DNA from: Myxococcota bacterium
GTDB taxonomy: Bacteria; Myxococcota; Kuafuiibacteriia; Kuafuiibacteriales; Kuafuiibacteriaceae
Length of the DNA stretch: 42,008 nucleotides
Direction: 5' to 3'
NCBI GenBank assembly: GCA_028289325.1
Contig: JANQQN010000075.1
Location: forward strand, 1-42,008
In this document: positions 8,297 to 18,103 of the stretch, in pieces
Numbering within the stretch: the first letter of the stretch is position 1
Layout: each line of letters opens with the position of its first letter
The notes under the pieces: generated by a model
The model's database searches: none
What the model was told of the DNA's origin: nothing
The model's input: only the letters and a program-made list of their open reading frames with translations
Program-made: the position numbers and the translations under genes

Positions 8297-9228
8297 GTGG
8301 ATCCCGTCCTCATCTCGGCGTAGCGCTCCAGCAGGCGCCGAGCTTTCTTTGCTTCGGCGGGCGCGAGCTTAGCGCGCCACGTCCGGTGGACCCGAAGCGG
8401 ATTGAGAGTTCGCCCCCGTCGCGATTGCAGCTCGTAATGGAGGTGGGGGGCCGAGCTGCGACCGGTATTGCCCAACTCCGCGATCCGCTGCCCGGCGCGG
8501 ACCCGCACGCCGGGGCGGATGCGCCCGTAGACTCGATGGAGGTGCAAAAAGATGGCCTTGTGTCCGGTCTTCGGATTGTACAGCTCGAGACACCGGCCGT
8601 TGCGCCGGGTCGACCAGTTCCGACGCCGAACGATACCGGTGAACGGGGCGACGACCGGGGTTCCGATGGGCGCTTTGAAGTCCACGCCCTTGTGGCCGCG
8701 GCCATCGCCGAGCAGCGACGTGATCTGCTCGTATGAGGTCACGGGGCTGCGCCGCAGGCGGCGTTCGACCTCTCGTCCGTTCGGTGTGTAGTAGCGGTAG
8801 AACCTGGCCCCTTCCGCGCGGTATCGCACCGCGGCTCGGCGGCCACGCTTTTGAGAGTCGAGCCACAGCGCGAGCACGATGGGTTCCTCGTTCGGCCGGG
8901 ACTCGTACACGACCTCGATCACATCGCCGCGGAATAGGTCGCGTCGGGGATTGAGCCACCATACGATGACCCGCTTCACGACCTGGGCCAGGGCGGGCCC
9001 CTGCCGTCGGCCGACGGCCCGCACGAAGGTGGTTTCCAGTGAATGGGTCACCCGCGCCCGGACATACCGGACAGGTTGACGACGTTCCGCGGATCGCTTC
9101 CCTGGCCAACCGTTCGCAAACGCAAGGCCCGGCGTGAGGAGGAGCAGCGCCAAAACAACGGACACCCACCCTGACTGGCCGCCAGCACAGAGGACGCGCT
9201 CAGCGAGTGTTTTTCGGCCCCTCCTCAT
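8293..9228 (-). CDS. M23-family (LytM/lysostaphin-type) peptidoglycan endopeptidase
   Basis: Secreted or periplasmic metallopeptidase. With the ATG at 9228 the product is 311 residues. It has a basic N-terminus and a hydrophobic signal segment (SVVLALLLLTPGLAFA), a middle domain, and a C-terminal M23 domain with zinc ligands H179 and D183 (HKGVDF) and H262-L-H264 (HLHY). All catalytic residues are present, so it should be an active peptidoglycan hydrolase rather than an EnvC/NlpD-type activator with lost ligands. In-frame ATGs at 9351, 9348 and 9321 would add up to 41 residues ahead of the signal peptide, so I prefer 9228; no start has a strong ribosome site. Its stop overlaps the start of the HelD-like gene, and the two are probably coupled. 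Confidence 0.88.
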   Translation of the reverse strand: MRRGRKTLAERVLCAGGQSGWVSVVLALLLLTPGLAFANGWPGKRSAERRQPVRYVRARVTHSLETTFVRAVGRRQGPALAQVVKRVIVWWLNPRRDLFRGDVIEVVYESRPNEEPIVLALWLDSQKRGRRAAVRYRAEGARFYRYYTPNGREVERRLRRSPVTSYEQITSLLGDGRGHKGVDFKAPIGTPVVAPFTGIVRRRNWSTRRNGRCLELYNPKTGHKAIFLHLHRVYGRIRPGVRVRAGQRIAELGNTGRSSAPHLHYELQSRRGRTLNPLRVHRTWRAKLAPAEAKKARRLLERYAEMRTGST

Positions 9229-9670
9229 GCGACGCAAAAACACAGCCTGCCCCGGTCCAGTCTCGCGCACAAGCGATTTCCGCGCGTCGTCGACGGCAGG
9301 AGTGTGAAACGTATCCGGCATTTCGAAGCGAATCGTTGGTTCGTTCATCATCGTGATGCTGCGATGCAGACGTCGGATGCCGCCGCCGCCCGGAGACGGC
9401 CTAACGTTCGCGCGCCTTGGAGGCGGCGCTCCGAGGGCATCGATTCAGCGGTGCGACCGCGAGTTCGCGCGCATTATTCAACGCGGAGTTTGGTTTACGC
9501 AATTCGTCTTGCGGCTGGACGGCGACGTTGTCCGACTCGGTTTGGCGGTCCGTTGGGCCGGGGCAGCCTGGCTCGATCGGGCAGGATTGGCTCAGGAGGC
9601 CCTGATGAAATCAGTGAGCAGTGAGTATGCCTTGCCCCCCCGCGAGGTTCCTGCCTAGCGTCTCGCCCCG
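9229..9670. other. Divergent intergenic region between M23 peptidase and argG
   Basis: About 440 bases without a convincing gene. Open frames here are short, Arg-rich and lack family features. If the peptidase starts at the alternative ATG (9351) the region shrinks to about 320 bases. It should hold promoters for both directions, but I see no clean -35/-10 pair. A small perfect hairpin (arms 9602-9606 and 9610-9614) lies about 60 bases before argG. No obvious Shine-Dalgarno precedes argG. Confidence 0.5.
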
Positions 9671-10876
9671 ATGACTCAGATTAACGCTAAGAAGATCATT
9701 GTTGCGTACTCCGGGGGTCTGGATACGTCGGTGATCATTCGCTGGCTGAGGGAGGAAACCGGCGCTGCCGTGGTGGCATTCACTGCCGACGTCGGCCAGG
9801 CCGAGGAGTTGGGTGGCCTCGACGAAAAGGCCCGGGCGACCGGCGCCGAGAAGTTCATCCTCGAGGACCTCCGGGAGGAGTTCGTCCGGGACTTCGTCTA
9901 TCCCGCTCTGCGGGCGAACGCGGTGTACGAGGCGGGATACCTGCTCGGGACCTCCCTCGCTCGTCCGCTGATCGCCAAGTATCTCGTCGATCATGCGGTA
10001 CGGGAGGGCGCGGAGGCCATCTGTCACGGGGCGACGGGCAAGGGCAACGATCAGGTCCGCTTCGAGCTGACGGCTTACGCCCTCAAGCCAGACATTCGCG
10101 TCGTCGCTCCCTGGCGGATCTGGAACCTCAAAGGACGGTCGGATCTCATCGAGTACTGTGAGCGACACGGCATTCCGATCACCGCGACCAAAGAGAAGCC
10201 GTTCAGCGTTGACCGAAACTTGTTCCATATCTCCTACGAAGGCGGCGTACTCGAGGATCCTTGGAACGAATCCAACCGTGACATGTATACCCTCGCCGTC
10301 CCCGTGGAGGAGGCGCCGGACAAACCCGAGTACGTCGAGGTCGACTACGAGTCAGGGGTGCCGGTGGCGATCAACGGCGAACGGCTGGGGCCGGTGGCCC
10401 TCATGGAGCGCGCCAACGAGCTGGCGGGCAACCACGGCGTGGGCCGGATCGACATCCTCGAGAATCGCTACGTGGGGATGAAGTCTCGCGGCATCTACGA
10501 AACACCCGGCGGCACGCTGCTTCACGTCGGCCTGCGGGCCGTCGAGCAGCTGTGCCTGGATCGCGAGGTGCTGCATCTGCGGGACGAGCTCGCCCCGAAA
10601 TACGCGAGCCTGGTCTACAACGGCTACTGGTATGCGCCAGAGAGGGAGGCCCTGCAGGCGATGGTCGACGAAGCGCAGAAGCCGGTGACGGGGACCGCGC
10701 GCCTCAAGCTGTACAAGGGCATGGCCCACCTGGTAGGGCGCAAGGCGGAGAAGTCGTTGTACAGCCCGGCGCACGCGTCGTTCGAGGCCGACGAGGTGTA
10801 CTCGCAGGCCGACGCAGAAGGCTTCATCAAGCTCAACGCGCTTCGACTGCGACTTCGGAAGCAACTGATGCCGTGA
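9671..10876 (+). CDS. argG: Argininosuccinate synthase
   Basis: Joins citrulline and aspartate, with ATP, to form argininosuccinate in arginine biosynthesis. The 401-residue protein has the N-type ATP pyrophosphatase loop AYSGGLDTS, followed by FTADVGQ, the [15 protein letters not shown] segment and a complete C-terminal oligomerisation domain. Length and motifs match the family throughout. Start is the ATG at 9671. The stop overlaps the next gene as GTGA, so the unknown protein downstream is probably made from the same message. No argH or other arginine genes are in the window. Confidence 0.97.
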   Translation: MTQINAKKIIVAYSGGLDTSVIIRWLREETGAAVVAFTADVGQAEELGGLDEKARATGAEKFILEDLREEFVRDFVYPALRANAVYEAGYLLGTSLARPLIAKYLVDHAVREGAEAICHGATGKGNDQVRFELTAYALKPDIRVVAPWRIWNLKGRSDLIEYCERHGIPITATKEKPFSVDRNLFHISYEGGVLEDPWNESNRDMYTLAVPVEEAPDKPEYVEVDYESGVPVAINGERLGPVALMERANELAGNHGVGRIDILENRYVGMKSRGIYETPGGTLLHVGLRAVEQLCLDREVLHLRDELAPKYASLVYNGYWYAPEREALQAMVDEAQKPVTGTARLKLYKGMAHLVGRKAEKSLYSPAHASFEADEVYSQADAEGFIKLNALRLRLRKQLMP

Positions 10877-11367
10877 GCGAAGAAGTCCCGATATCTGCCC
10901 CCGTCGACGAGATGCCCGTCGGTTCGTTCGCGCTCGACGATGGCACCGAAGTTCAGGTCGAGTCGCTGCACGTCGAATGGACCTACCGCGGGCTGCTCGA
11001 GGGCGTACCGACCAAGCGAATGAACGACGACATCCTGCGACGATTCCGGCGGGAGACCGACGAGGCGGCCTACACCGGCGCCGCGCTGGTCCTCGATCCG
11101 GACCGCAAGGTGGTCGAGTCCAAGTTCTGGAGTGGTCTGTCTCGTCGATTGAAGGCCCATATGGGGAGCCCGGAGGTTCTCCCGGCCCTGATGGTTCGGG
11201 CTGGGCTCCACAGCTACGTCACGTTCGCCGATGACGACGACGCCACCGCGCTGACCGTCGGTTTCTTCGGGGCTGAAAAAGACTTCCTGATGGACCCCAC
11301 CTCCTTGGTCGCCAAGTACTGTCGGGCCATCCGCTGGCAGAAACACGCCCGAGGCTTTCGTTACTGA
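10873..11367 (+). CDS. Conserved-looking hypothetical protein coupled to argG
   Basis: A 164-residue protein I do not recognise. GTG at 10873 overlaps the argG stop by four bases (GTGA), which favours this start over the ATG at 10912. It is soluble-looking and mixed alpha/beta in character, with no signal peptide or membrane segment. Notable segments are an acidic N-terminus, [21 protein letters not shown], a DDDDA run and a basic aromatic C-terminus ([10 protein letters not shown]). No cysteine pairs or nucleotide-binding motif are visible. The tight coupling suggests a role linked to arginine synthesis or simple co-expression, but function is unknown. Confidence 0.72.
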   Translation: MSEEVPISAPVDEMPVGSFALDDGTEVQVESLHVEWTYRGLLEGVPTKRMNDDILRRFRRETDEAAYTGAALVLDPDRKVVESKFWSGLSRRLKAHMGSPEVLPALMVRAGLHSYVTFADDDDATALTVGFFGAEKDFLMDPTSLVAKYCRAIRWQKHARGFRY

Positions 11368-11441
11368 CAACCTCTCCCGCGCCGATGCGCGTCGGCCGCA
11401 GCTTGCAATGACGCTTGCACGGGGTGTTGATCGCAAAGCGT

Positions 11442-12227
11442 ATGGCGGAGGCTCTCGATCACTACGGGGATGGGGTCTGGTACGACGCCGAATACGTGCA
11501 CATCCGCGGCGACGTCCGCTACTACGCAGCGGTCGCGCGCGGGGTGGGCGGGGCTCTGCTGGAGCTGGCGTGTGGCACCGGGCGCTTGACCATTCCTATG
11601 GCCCAGGCGGGACCGACGGTGGTGGGCGTGGACTCCGCACCGTCGATGCTCGCCCAGGCGCGGGCCAAGCGAGCCGCGCTGGCGCCGCCCGAGCGCGCGC
11701 GCTTGTCGTTTCAATCCGGCGACATGCGGGCGGTGCGTCTCGGTCGCCGGTTCGACGGCGTGGTGCTGGCGTTCAATACGATCATGCACATGCTCACCGA
11801 CGACGACCTGCTCGCCGCGCTCAGGACCGCGCGCGACCACCTCGCTGCCGACGGCCGATTCTTCATGGACCTGCATACACCGCGGCCAGACTTACTCGAC
11901 CGGGACCCGGAGGCTCGGTACGACCCTCAGCAGATGGTGGACCCGAGAACCGGCTATCGCTACATCGTCACCGAGAACAACCGCTACGACGCGCGGCGGC
12001 AGATCAACACGATGCGCTTCTACTACCAGCGGGTCGACCTACGCGGTGAGGCCATCGGTGCGGAGCGCCACACCGAAGTTCAGCTGAGGGTATTGTTTCC
12101 CAGGGAAGTCGACCATTGGATGGACCTCGCTGGTTTCAGGATCATCGAAGACTGGGACGACTTCGAGCGAACGCAGCCGTTCACGGGCCGGGGGGGACGA
12201 CGCGTGTTGGTCGCCGGTCGTCGTTGA
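11442..12227 (+). CDS. Class I SAM-dependent methyltransferase
   Basis: A Rossmann-fold methyltransferase of 261 residues. Motif I is LLELACGTGRLTIPMAQ, motif II ends in VVGVDSAPSMLAQAR, and FDGVVLAFNTIMHM corresponds to motif IV. A C-terminal substrate region includes VLFPREVDHWMDLAGF. Similar SAM-binding domains act on many small molecules and lipids; the substrate cannot be read from this sequence. I chose the ATG at 11442 because the conserved part begins shortly after it; upstream in-frame TTG or GTG codons would add up to nine residues. It follows the unknown argG-linked gene by 74 bases and may be in the same transcript. Confidence 0.85.
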   Translation: MAEALDHYGDGVWYDAEYVHIRGDVRYYAAVARGVGGALLELACGTGRLTIPMAQAGPTVVGVDSAPSMLAQARAKRAALAPPERARLSFQSGDMRAVRLGRRFDGVVLAFNTIMHMLTDDDLLAALRTARDHLAADGRFFMDLHTPRPDLLDRDPEARYDPQQMVDPRTGYRYIVTENNRYDARRQINTMRFYYQRVDLRGEAIGAERHTEVQLRVLFPREVDHWMDLAGFRIIEDWDDFERTQPFTGRGGRRVLVAGRR

Positions 12228-12288
12228 CAGCGGATCGCCCCCCGCCTAGGTTCCCAAAGTGCACCCCACGGGCAAGAGGTCCCAGTAA

Positions 12289-14186
<1,898 letters not shown>

Positions 14187-14295
14187 CGTCGACCGCGTTC
14201 TCCGCCCCGCCGAGCCGCTGACCGGAGCGCCCGACGGGTCTCGACGCCGGCCGTCGTCTGCGCGAAGAGGTTCGAAGCGCGGTGGGCGTCATGTC

Positions 14296-14518
14296 CCCGT
14301 CGTGTTCGACTTCACACATGCGGTGCGGCGGCCCGGGGGCCGGTGCCATCGACGGGTTAATTCTCGAGGTCCATCCGACCCGGACCAGCCTCTTCCGACG
14401 CCCAAACGGCCTTACCTACGCGGGTTTGCAGGCCGTTCGGAGCGATGTGTATCGTCTACAGGCGCATCGCGTCGTCCCCCACGATGATGTGGTTTCAACG
14501 GCGATCGTGGTCTGGTAA
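14296..14518 (+). pseudogene. kdsA: kdsA remnant: Kdo-8-phosphate synthase C-terminal fossil
   Basis: The 344 bases between pyrG and kdsC contain no intact gene but two blocks of Kdo-8-phosphate synthase similarity in different frames. Bases 14296-14340 encode PVVFDFTHAVRRPGG, matching the conserved PVVFDATHSVQLPGG strand of KdsA. Bases 14342-14518, shifted by one frame, encode GAIDGLILEVHPTR, then RRPNGLTYAGLQAV, and end in a stop, matching the C-terminal GVDGLFLEVHPDP...DGPNSLPL...L region. About 190 N-terminal residues are absent, as are about 20-25 between the blocks. Recognition is by eye from the family, not by alignment. The fossil ends 12 bases before kdsC, exactly where kdsA is expected. 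Confidence 0.75.
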
Positions 14519-14530
14519 TCACGACAGGTC

Positions 14531-15052
14531 ATGTCGAATGCCTTGTCTCCGTCGGACTTTAGGGCCCGCTGTGAGAAAATACGCGCGCTGGTGCTCGACG
14601 TCGACGGTGTCATGACCGACGGCAAGCTGACGTTTCTTCCGAGCCACCAGGAGACCAAGACCTTTCACGTGCGGGACGGCCTCGGTATTCAGCTGGTCCT
14701 CGCGGCCGGCCTCCACGTTGCGGTCATCTCCACCCGCGAGAGTGAACTCGTCGCGCGCCGCTGCCACGAGCTCGGCGTCTCTGTTCTCCTGCAGGGGATC
14801 CAGGACAAGGTGGAGGCGGTCGAGCGGCTGCGGACGCAGCTGGATCTGACCTTTGAGAGCATGGCGTACGTAGGGGACGACCTTCCCGACCTGCCCGCGT
14901 TCCAGCGGGTGGGGCTGTCGTTTGCCGTGGCCGATGCCGCGTCCGAGGTTCGCCAGGCGGCCCACGTCGTGCTTCGCACGAACGGCGGCCATGGCGCCGT
15001 CCGGGAGACGTGTGAGCGGCTGTTGAAAGCGCAAGGTCACTGGAACGTGTAA
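14531..15052 (+). CDS. kdsC: KdsC-like HAD phosphatase (Kdo-8-phosphate phosphatase family)
   Basis: A 173-residue cap-less HAD phosphatase. Catalytic aspartates are in LDVDGVMTDG; later motifs are ISTRES, the lysine in GIQDKVEAV, and YVGDDLPDLPAF. Length and order are typical of KdsC, which removes phosphate from Kdo-8-phosphate between the KdsA and KdsB steps. Here kdsA and kdsB are remnants, so an intact kdsC is unexpected. It may have another substrate (the family includes 9-phosphates of related sugars), may work with kds copies elsewhere, or may not yet have decayed. ATG at 14531 follows the kdsA fossil by 12 bases. The lptC/lptA/lptB genes that often follow are not present. Confidence 0.88.
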   Translation: MSNALSPSDFRARCEKIRALVLDVDGVMTDGKLTFLPSHQETKTFHVRDGLGIQLVLAAGLHVAVISTRESELVARRCHELGVSVLLQGIQDKVEAVERLRTQLDLTFESMAYVGDDLPDLPAFQRVGLSFAVADAASEVRQAAHVVLRTNGGHGAVRETCERLLKAQGHWNV

Positions 15053-15077
15053 GGTCGGCCGGGGTATCATCCCCGCG

Positions 15078-15677
15078 ATGGGGCTGTGGCGAGCCGTTCT
15101 TCGCTGGTTGGGGCTTCATCGAGAAGCTCGGGTTCAGATCATTGCGCCGGGTATCAAGGCGACCTTGGTGGGTGAGCCAGCGCAGGTCCGATCGTTGATG
15201 CGCATCGTCCGCGCCGAACTCGAACGCCAGGCTCGTCGCGATCGTCGCCCCACAACGGAGGACAGTCGGGTGGTCAGGCCGACCGAACTCGACGAAAAAG
15301 ACTCCCCCTACGCGCTTCCGGAGGCGGTGGTCATGCCCGTTCCCAACGACGAGGCGGGCGACACCCAGCGAGGCCAACGCATTCGGGATATGGCCGTACA
15401 GGACTCCCCAACGTGGCCGCCTTTGCGGCTGTCGGGCGACCCACACCAGCTCACCGACCCCTCGCTCCACCTGGCGAGCGACCCGTTCTCCGCCGACGAC
15501 CTCGATGGAATGCGCACCGCGCTCACGCCCCGACGGACCGCCCTCATGCCACAACGAAGCGACGTCTCGGTGCCTCGGGTCGACAGCCCGACGCCGTCCT
15601 TGATTCCGAGGCCGAGGCCGTCGAGTCCCACCGATATCCACGCGACGACGTCGAACGACCTCGAAACCCAAGACTAG
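15078..15677 (+). CDS. Hypothetical protein, disordered C-terminal half
   Basis: A 199-residue protein I do not recognise. Residues 1-55 look folded: a hydrophobic amphipathic start (MGLWRAVLRWLGLH), IIAPGIKATLVGEP, then a basic helix. From about residue 60 the chain is rich in Pro, Ser, Thr and Asp with short echoes (TALTPRRTALMPQR), and is probably disordered. There is no signal peptide and no LptC-like topology, although it occupies the position where lptC often follows kdsC. It starts 25 bases after kdsC and is probably co-transcribed. Its stop codon lies inside the left arm of the long hairpin at 15676-15734. Confidence 0.6.
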   Translation: MGLWRAVLRWLGLHREARVQIIAPGIKATLVGEPAQVRSLMRIVRAELERQARRDRRPTTEDSRVVRPTELDEKDSPYALPEAVVMPVPNDEAGDTQRGQRIRDMAVQDSPTWPPLRLSGDPHQLTDPSLHLASDPFSADDLDGMRTALTPRRTALMPQRSDVSVPRVDSPTPSLIPRPRPSSPTDIHATTSNDLETQD

Positions 15678-15734
15678 GACGGCGAACGAGAGTTCCGATC
15701 CAGTTCCTGGCTCGGAACTCCCGTTCGCCGTCCT
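15676..15734 (+). terminator. Long stem-loop at the gene end, possible terminator
   Basis: Arms 15676-15698 and 15712-15734 are inverted copies of 23 bases with one mismatch, around a 13-base loop. The left arm contains the last two bases of the TAG stop of the preceding gene. No T-run follows, so factor-independent termination is uncertain. It could equally be an mRNA-stabilising stem or the first member of the repeat cluster that follows. Confidence 0.55.
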
Positions 15735-15752
15735 CGCTTCAGTCTGAGATCG

Positions 15753-15766
15753 CCGCGTAAACGCGG
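15753..15766. repeat. Small perfect hairpin
   Basis: CCGCG, a four-base TAAA loop, then CGCGG. It is the second inverted repeat in the cluster between 15676 and 16136. Confidence 0.5.
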
Positions 15767-15816
15767 CTCGCGTCCGGCAGATCCAAGGTCCTTCGCAATG
15801 GGCTCAGGACATAGGA

Positions 15817-15879
15817 TCCGCCGGACTAGTACGCGGCGGCGGGAGTTCCAGTCCGGTGGAATCGGTCGACGCCGCGTAC
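15817..15879. repeat. Interleaved inverted repeats (pseudoknot-like order)
   Basis: Two inverted repeats are interlocked in the order A-B-A'-B'. A is 15817-15827 and A' is 15850-15860 (11 bases, one mismatch, read as a G-T wobble in RNA). B is 15829-15838 and B' is 15870-15879 (10 bases, perfect). In RNA this order can form an H-type pseudoknot; in DNA the two hairpins are mutually exclusive unless stacked. Seen directly; function unknown. Confidence 0.6.
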
Positions 15880-15881
15880 GC

Positions 15882-16057
15882 GAGCGGAGCGTAAGCGAAG
15901 CGATCAAAAGGTCGATATGACTGGATTCGCGGGCACGAATCGCCGAGCCGCAAAGCGGATCGGGATTCGTGCCGAGCGCATCTAGTCACCTGTCTCAGGA
16001 GTTCTTCGCAGAAGAACGCGGGAAACAGGGGAGCTAGAGCGGAGCCTGCGGAGCGAT
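15882..16057. repeat. Two diverged direct copies of a GAGCGGAGC motif
   Basis: GAGCGGAGC followed within a few bases by an AGCGAT motif occurs at 15882-15904 and again at 16037-16057. The copies differ by a short indel. They suggest that the 470-base stretch grew by duplication of a repeat unit. Confidence 0.4.
15932..15973. repeat. Inverted repeat with nested mini-hairpin
   Basis: GGCACGAATC (15932-15941) and its perfect complement GATTCGTGCC (15964-15973) enclose 22 bases, within which CCGC-AAA-GCGG (15948-15958) can form a smaller hairpin. Confidence 0.55.
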
Positions 16058-16136
16058 TTAAGGCCGTCTAGGCGCCTGGCTCGGGGGTTCCGAGAAGAAC
16101 GAAGTTCTGTAAGGAATCCATGAGACAGGTGACTAG
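15982..16136. repeat. 155-bp unit bounded by 16-bp perfect inverted repeats
   Basis: CTAGTCACCTGTCTCA (15982-15997) and its exact complement (16121-16136) bound a 155-base non-coding unit. Similarity between the ends continues imperfectly for about 20 more bases inward. Inside are GTTCTTC-GCA-GAAGAAC (16001-16017, perfect 7-bp stem) and AGAAC-GAA-GTTCT (16096-16108). Both ends carry CTAG. Size and ends resemble a MITE-like element, but no flanking target duplication is clear. The right end abuts and partly covers the ribosome site of the S9 peptidase gene, so it could also fold as a 5' leader. Confidence 0.55.
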
Positions 16137-16140
16137 GAGG
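16135..16140 (+). promoter_or_regulatory. Strong ribosome-binding site of the S9 peptidase
   Basis: AGGAGG, 7 bases before the ATG at 16148. Its first two bases belong to the right inverted-repeat arm (16121-16136), so pairing of the arms could partly hide it. Confidence 0.65.
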
Positions 16141-16147
16141 TCCTCTC

Positions 16148-18103
16148 ATGCGCGCCCGAATCGTTCCGATGATCGTTGCCGGCTTGCTCGTCGTCAGTGT
16201 CGGCTGCCGTTCCTCCGCTTCCCGACGGACCAAGCCCGAAGGAGGCTCAGGGCCTTCACCGGTGGAAGTGAATCCCGCCGGGGCGCCGGCGGAAAATGCC
16301 GATTACCGAAACACGAGCATCTCGTTCGTTGATGATGAACGATACCTTCTTCGCTCTGACCGATCCGGCACCCACCAGATCTATCTTGGGAAGCTGTCGC
16401 AGCCCCGAAGCGCTCCGACGCAGCTCACGCGCTTCCCAACGGACGTATCGTTCCAGTTTGACAAAGGAATGGCGGTACTCGCCGAACGGGACGCCTTCGT
16501 CCTTCTGCACGAAAATGCCTATCACGTCTTCGAGCTCCGGACGGGATCGAAGACGACGTATCCGGTTCCCGAGGTTGAAGCCGTGTTTTCGGGCTCGCCC
16601 AGAACCGTCGACGGCGTCCCTGATCGGTTCTACTTCGAGGTGCGAACAAAGACGGGGCGTACCGTCATCTACGCTCAACCCGTCAACAGTGCCGGCGCTG
16701 CTCCACAGTCTCTCCTGGAGGTTCAGGGCATGTCGGTCTGGCTGCGTGATATCAGTCCCGATGGGCGCTACGCGGCGCTCACGCAGTTTGTTTCTCACAC
16801 GACCTGGACTCTGGAGCTGGCCGATCTCGAAACAGGGAAAATGAAGCGTCTGTACCCCGTTCAGGGCGGATCGAACGGCCGAGTCACCTCGGCCAAGTTC
16901 TCCGCGGACGGAACGCGCGTTTTCGCGGGCACGGATGGGTTCGCGCGAAAAGCTCTCGTCGCGCTCGAGTTGGCCACGGGCCGCGAGCTCAACGCCTACG
17001 CTTCCCCGTCCGGTCAGTATCTCGAGGTTTGGCACATCGCAGAGTCTCCGTCGGGTCAGCGCCTGGGCCTGGCCGGCACGAGCGGCAACCGGGATCGAGT
17101 GATCGTCATGGATAGCGCCGGCCTCAATCCGGAGGGGGTTCCGCAACCTGAGATGAAACCAGGGATAGGTCGGGTCGAGGACTTCGTACCGGGAACCGAA
17201 ACGCTCGTGTTCGGGTGGACCACTCCTCAAACCTTCTCGGATCTCTTCGCTTTGGACCTCGACCGCGGCACGACGAGGCTCCTAAGAGAGGAGCGGGCTT
17301 CCGCCGACCGCGGCCTGGCGATGGACGTTTACGACGAAACGATCGAGTCCTTCGACGGAACAAAGATCTACCTGAACGTGTATCGGCCAAAGTCGGTCCC
17401 GTCGGACGCCAGGATACCGGTCGTGGTTCATCTCCACGGCGGGCCCATCGCGGTATCCCGCCTCACATGGTCTGCTGACAAAGAGTTTCTCGTTCGGCGC
17501 AACATAGCGGTCGTGGAGCCGAACATCCGCGGCTCATCCGGTTTCGGCAACGCGTTCTTGGCGGCTGACGACGGCCGCAAGCGCACGGGGTGTTTTGAGG
17601 ATATCAAGCGCGTGGGCGAGTGGCTCGCGCAACAAGACTGGGCGGACGAAGACCGCTTGATCCTGTCCGGTCAGAGCTTCGGCGGGTACTATGTTTTGAT
17701 GGGGCTCGCCCTCGGGCCGGAGATATGGGCGGCCGGCATCAACATGTTCGGGATCTCGGATTGGCGATCTTTCTTCGCGCAAGACAATCCGCAATTGCTC
17801 CAGGTCTTCCGAAAAGAGGTCGGCGACATCGAACGCGACGGAGCGTTTCTCGATTCGATTTCGCCTCTCCGACGGGTGGAGCGAATCACCGCACCGGTGT
17901 TGTTCTACCACGGCAAGAAGGACCCCATGGTTCCGTGGACGGAGTCGACCCAGATCGCGAACCGTTTGAAGAGCCTCGGCCGCCGGGTCGAGGTGATGAT
18001 CGCAGAAGACGAGGGGCATGGGATGCGCAAAACCGCTACGGGAGAGGAGTGGAGAGCGCGGCTCGGACGATTCTTGGATGAAGTGATCGATGCCCGCGAC
18101 TAG
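16148..18103 (+). CDS. S9 (prolyl oligopeptidase)-family lipoprotein peptidase
   Basis: A 651-residue serine peptidase. The N-terminus is a lipoprotein signal peptide with lipobox VSVGC (Cys20), so it should be anchored in the cell envelope. Residues about 50-380 read as a beta-propeller (repeated segments such as YLGKLSQ, WLRDISPDGRYAALT, SADGTRVFAG). The alpha/beta-hydrolase domain has HLHGGP (oxyanion region), nucleophile S510 in GQSFGG, D592 in KKDPMVP and H624 in EGHG, a complete triad. It probably cleaves peptides in the periplasm. Base composition looks somewhat less GC-rich than its neighbours, and it is flanked by a repeat cluster and a gene-poor stretch, which hints at acquisition. 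Confidence 0.88.
   Translation: MRARIVPMIVAGLLVVSVGCRSSASRRTKPEGGSGPSPVEVNPAGAPAENADYRNTSISFVDDERYLLRSDRSGTHQIYLGKLSQPRSAPTQLTRFPTDVSFQFDKGMAVLAERDAFVLLHENAYHVFELRTGSKTTYPVPEVEAVFSGSPRTVDGVPDRFYFEVRTKTGRTVIYAQPVNSAGAAPQSLLEVQGMSVWLRDISPDGRYAALTQFVSHTTWTLELADLETGKMKRLYPVQGGSNGRVTSAKFSADGTRVFAGTDGFARKALVALELATGRELNAYASPSGQYLEVWHIAESPSGQRLGLAGTSGNRDRVIVMDSAGLNPEGVPQPEMKPGIGRVEDFVPGTETLVFGWTTPQTFSDLFALDLDRGTTRLLREERASADRGLAMDVYDETIESFDGTKIYLNVYRPKSVPSDARIPVVVHLHGGPIAVSRLTWSADKEFLVRRNIAVVEPNIRGSSGFGNAFLAADDGRKRTGCFEDIKRVGEWLAQQDWADEDRLILSGQSFGGYYVLMGLALGPEIWAAGINMFGISDWRSFFAQDNPQLLQVFRKEVGDIERDGAFLDSISPLRRVERITAPVLFYHGKKDPMVPWTESTQIANRLKSLGRRVEVMIAEDEGHGMRKTATGEEWRARLGRFLDEVIDARD

Noticed and set aside
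6935-8323. Plus-strand frame of 462 codons opposite the HelD-like gene
   Set aside because: High-GC antisense shadow; residue content is Arg/Leu/Asp-rich and unlike any domain.
9353-9658. Possible 101-codon gene before argG
   Set aside because: No recognisable domain, poor start context, and it sits in the expected promoter region; cannot be supported.
15676-16136. CRISPR array or integron attC cluster
   Set aside because: Repeats are palindromes of different sequence without regular spacers, and no integrase or cas gene is nearby.
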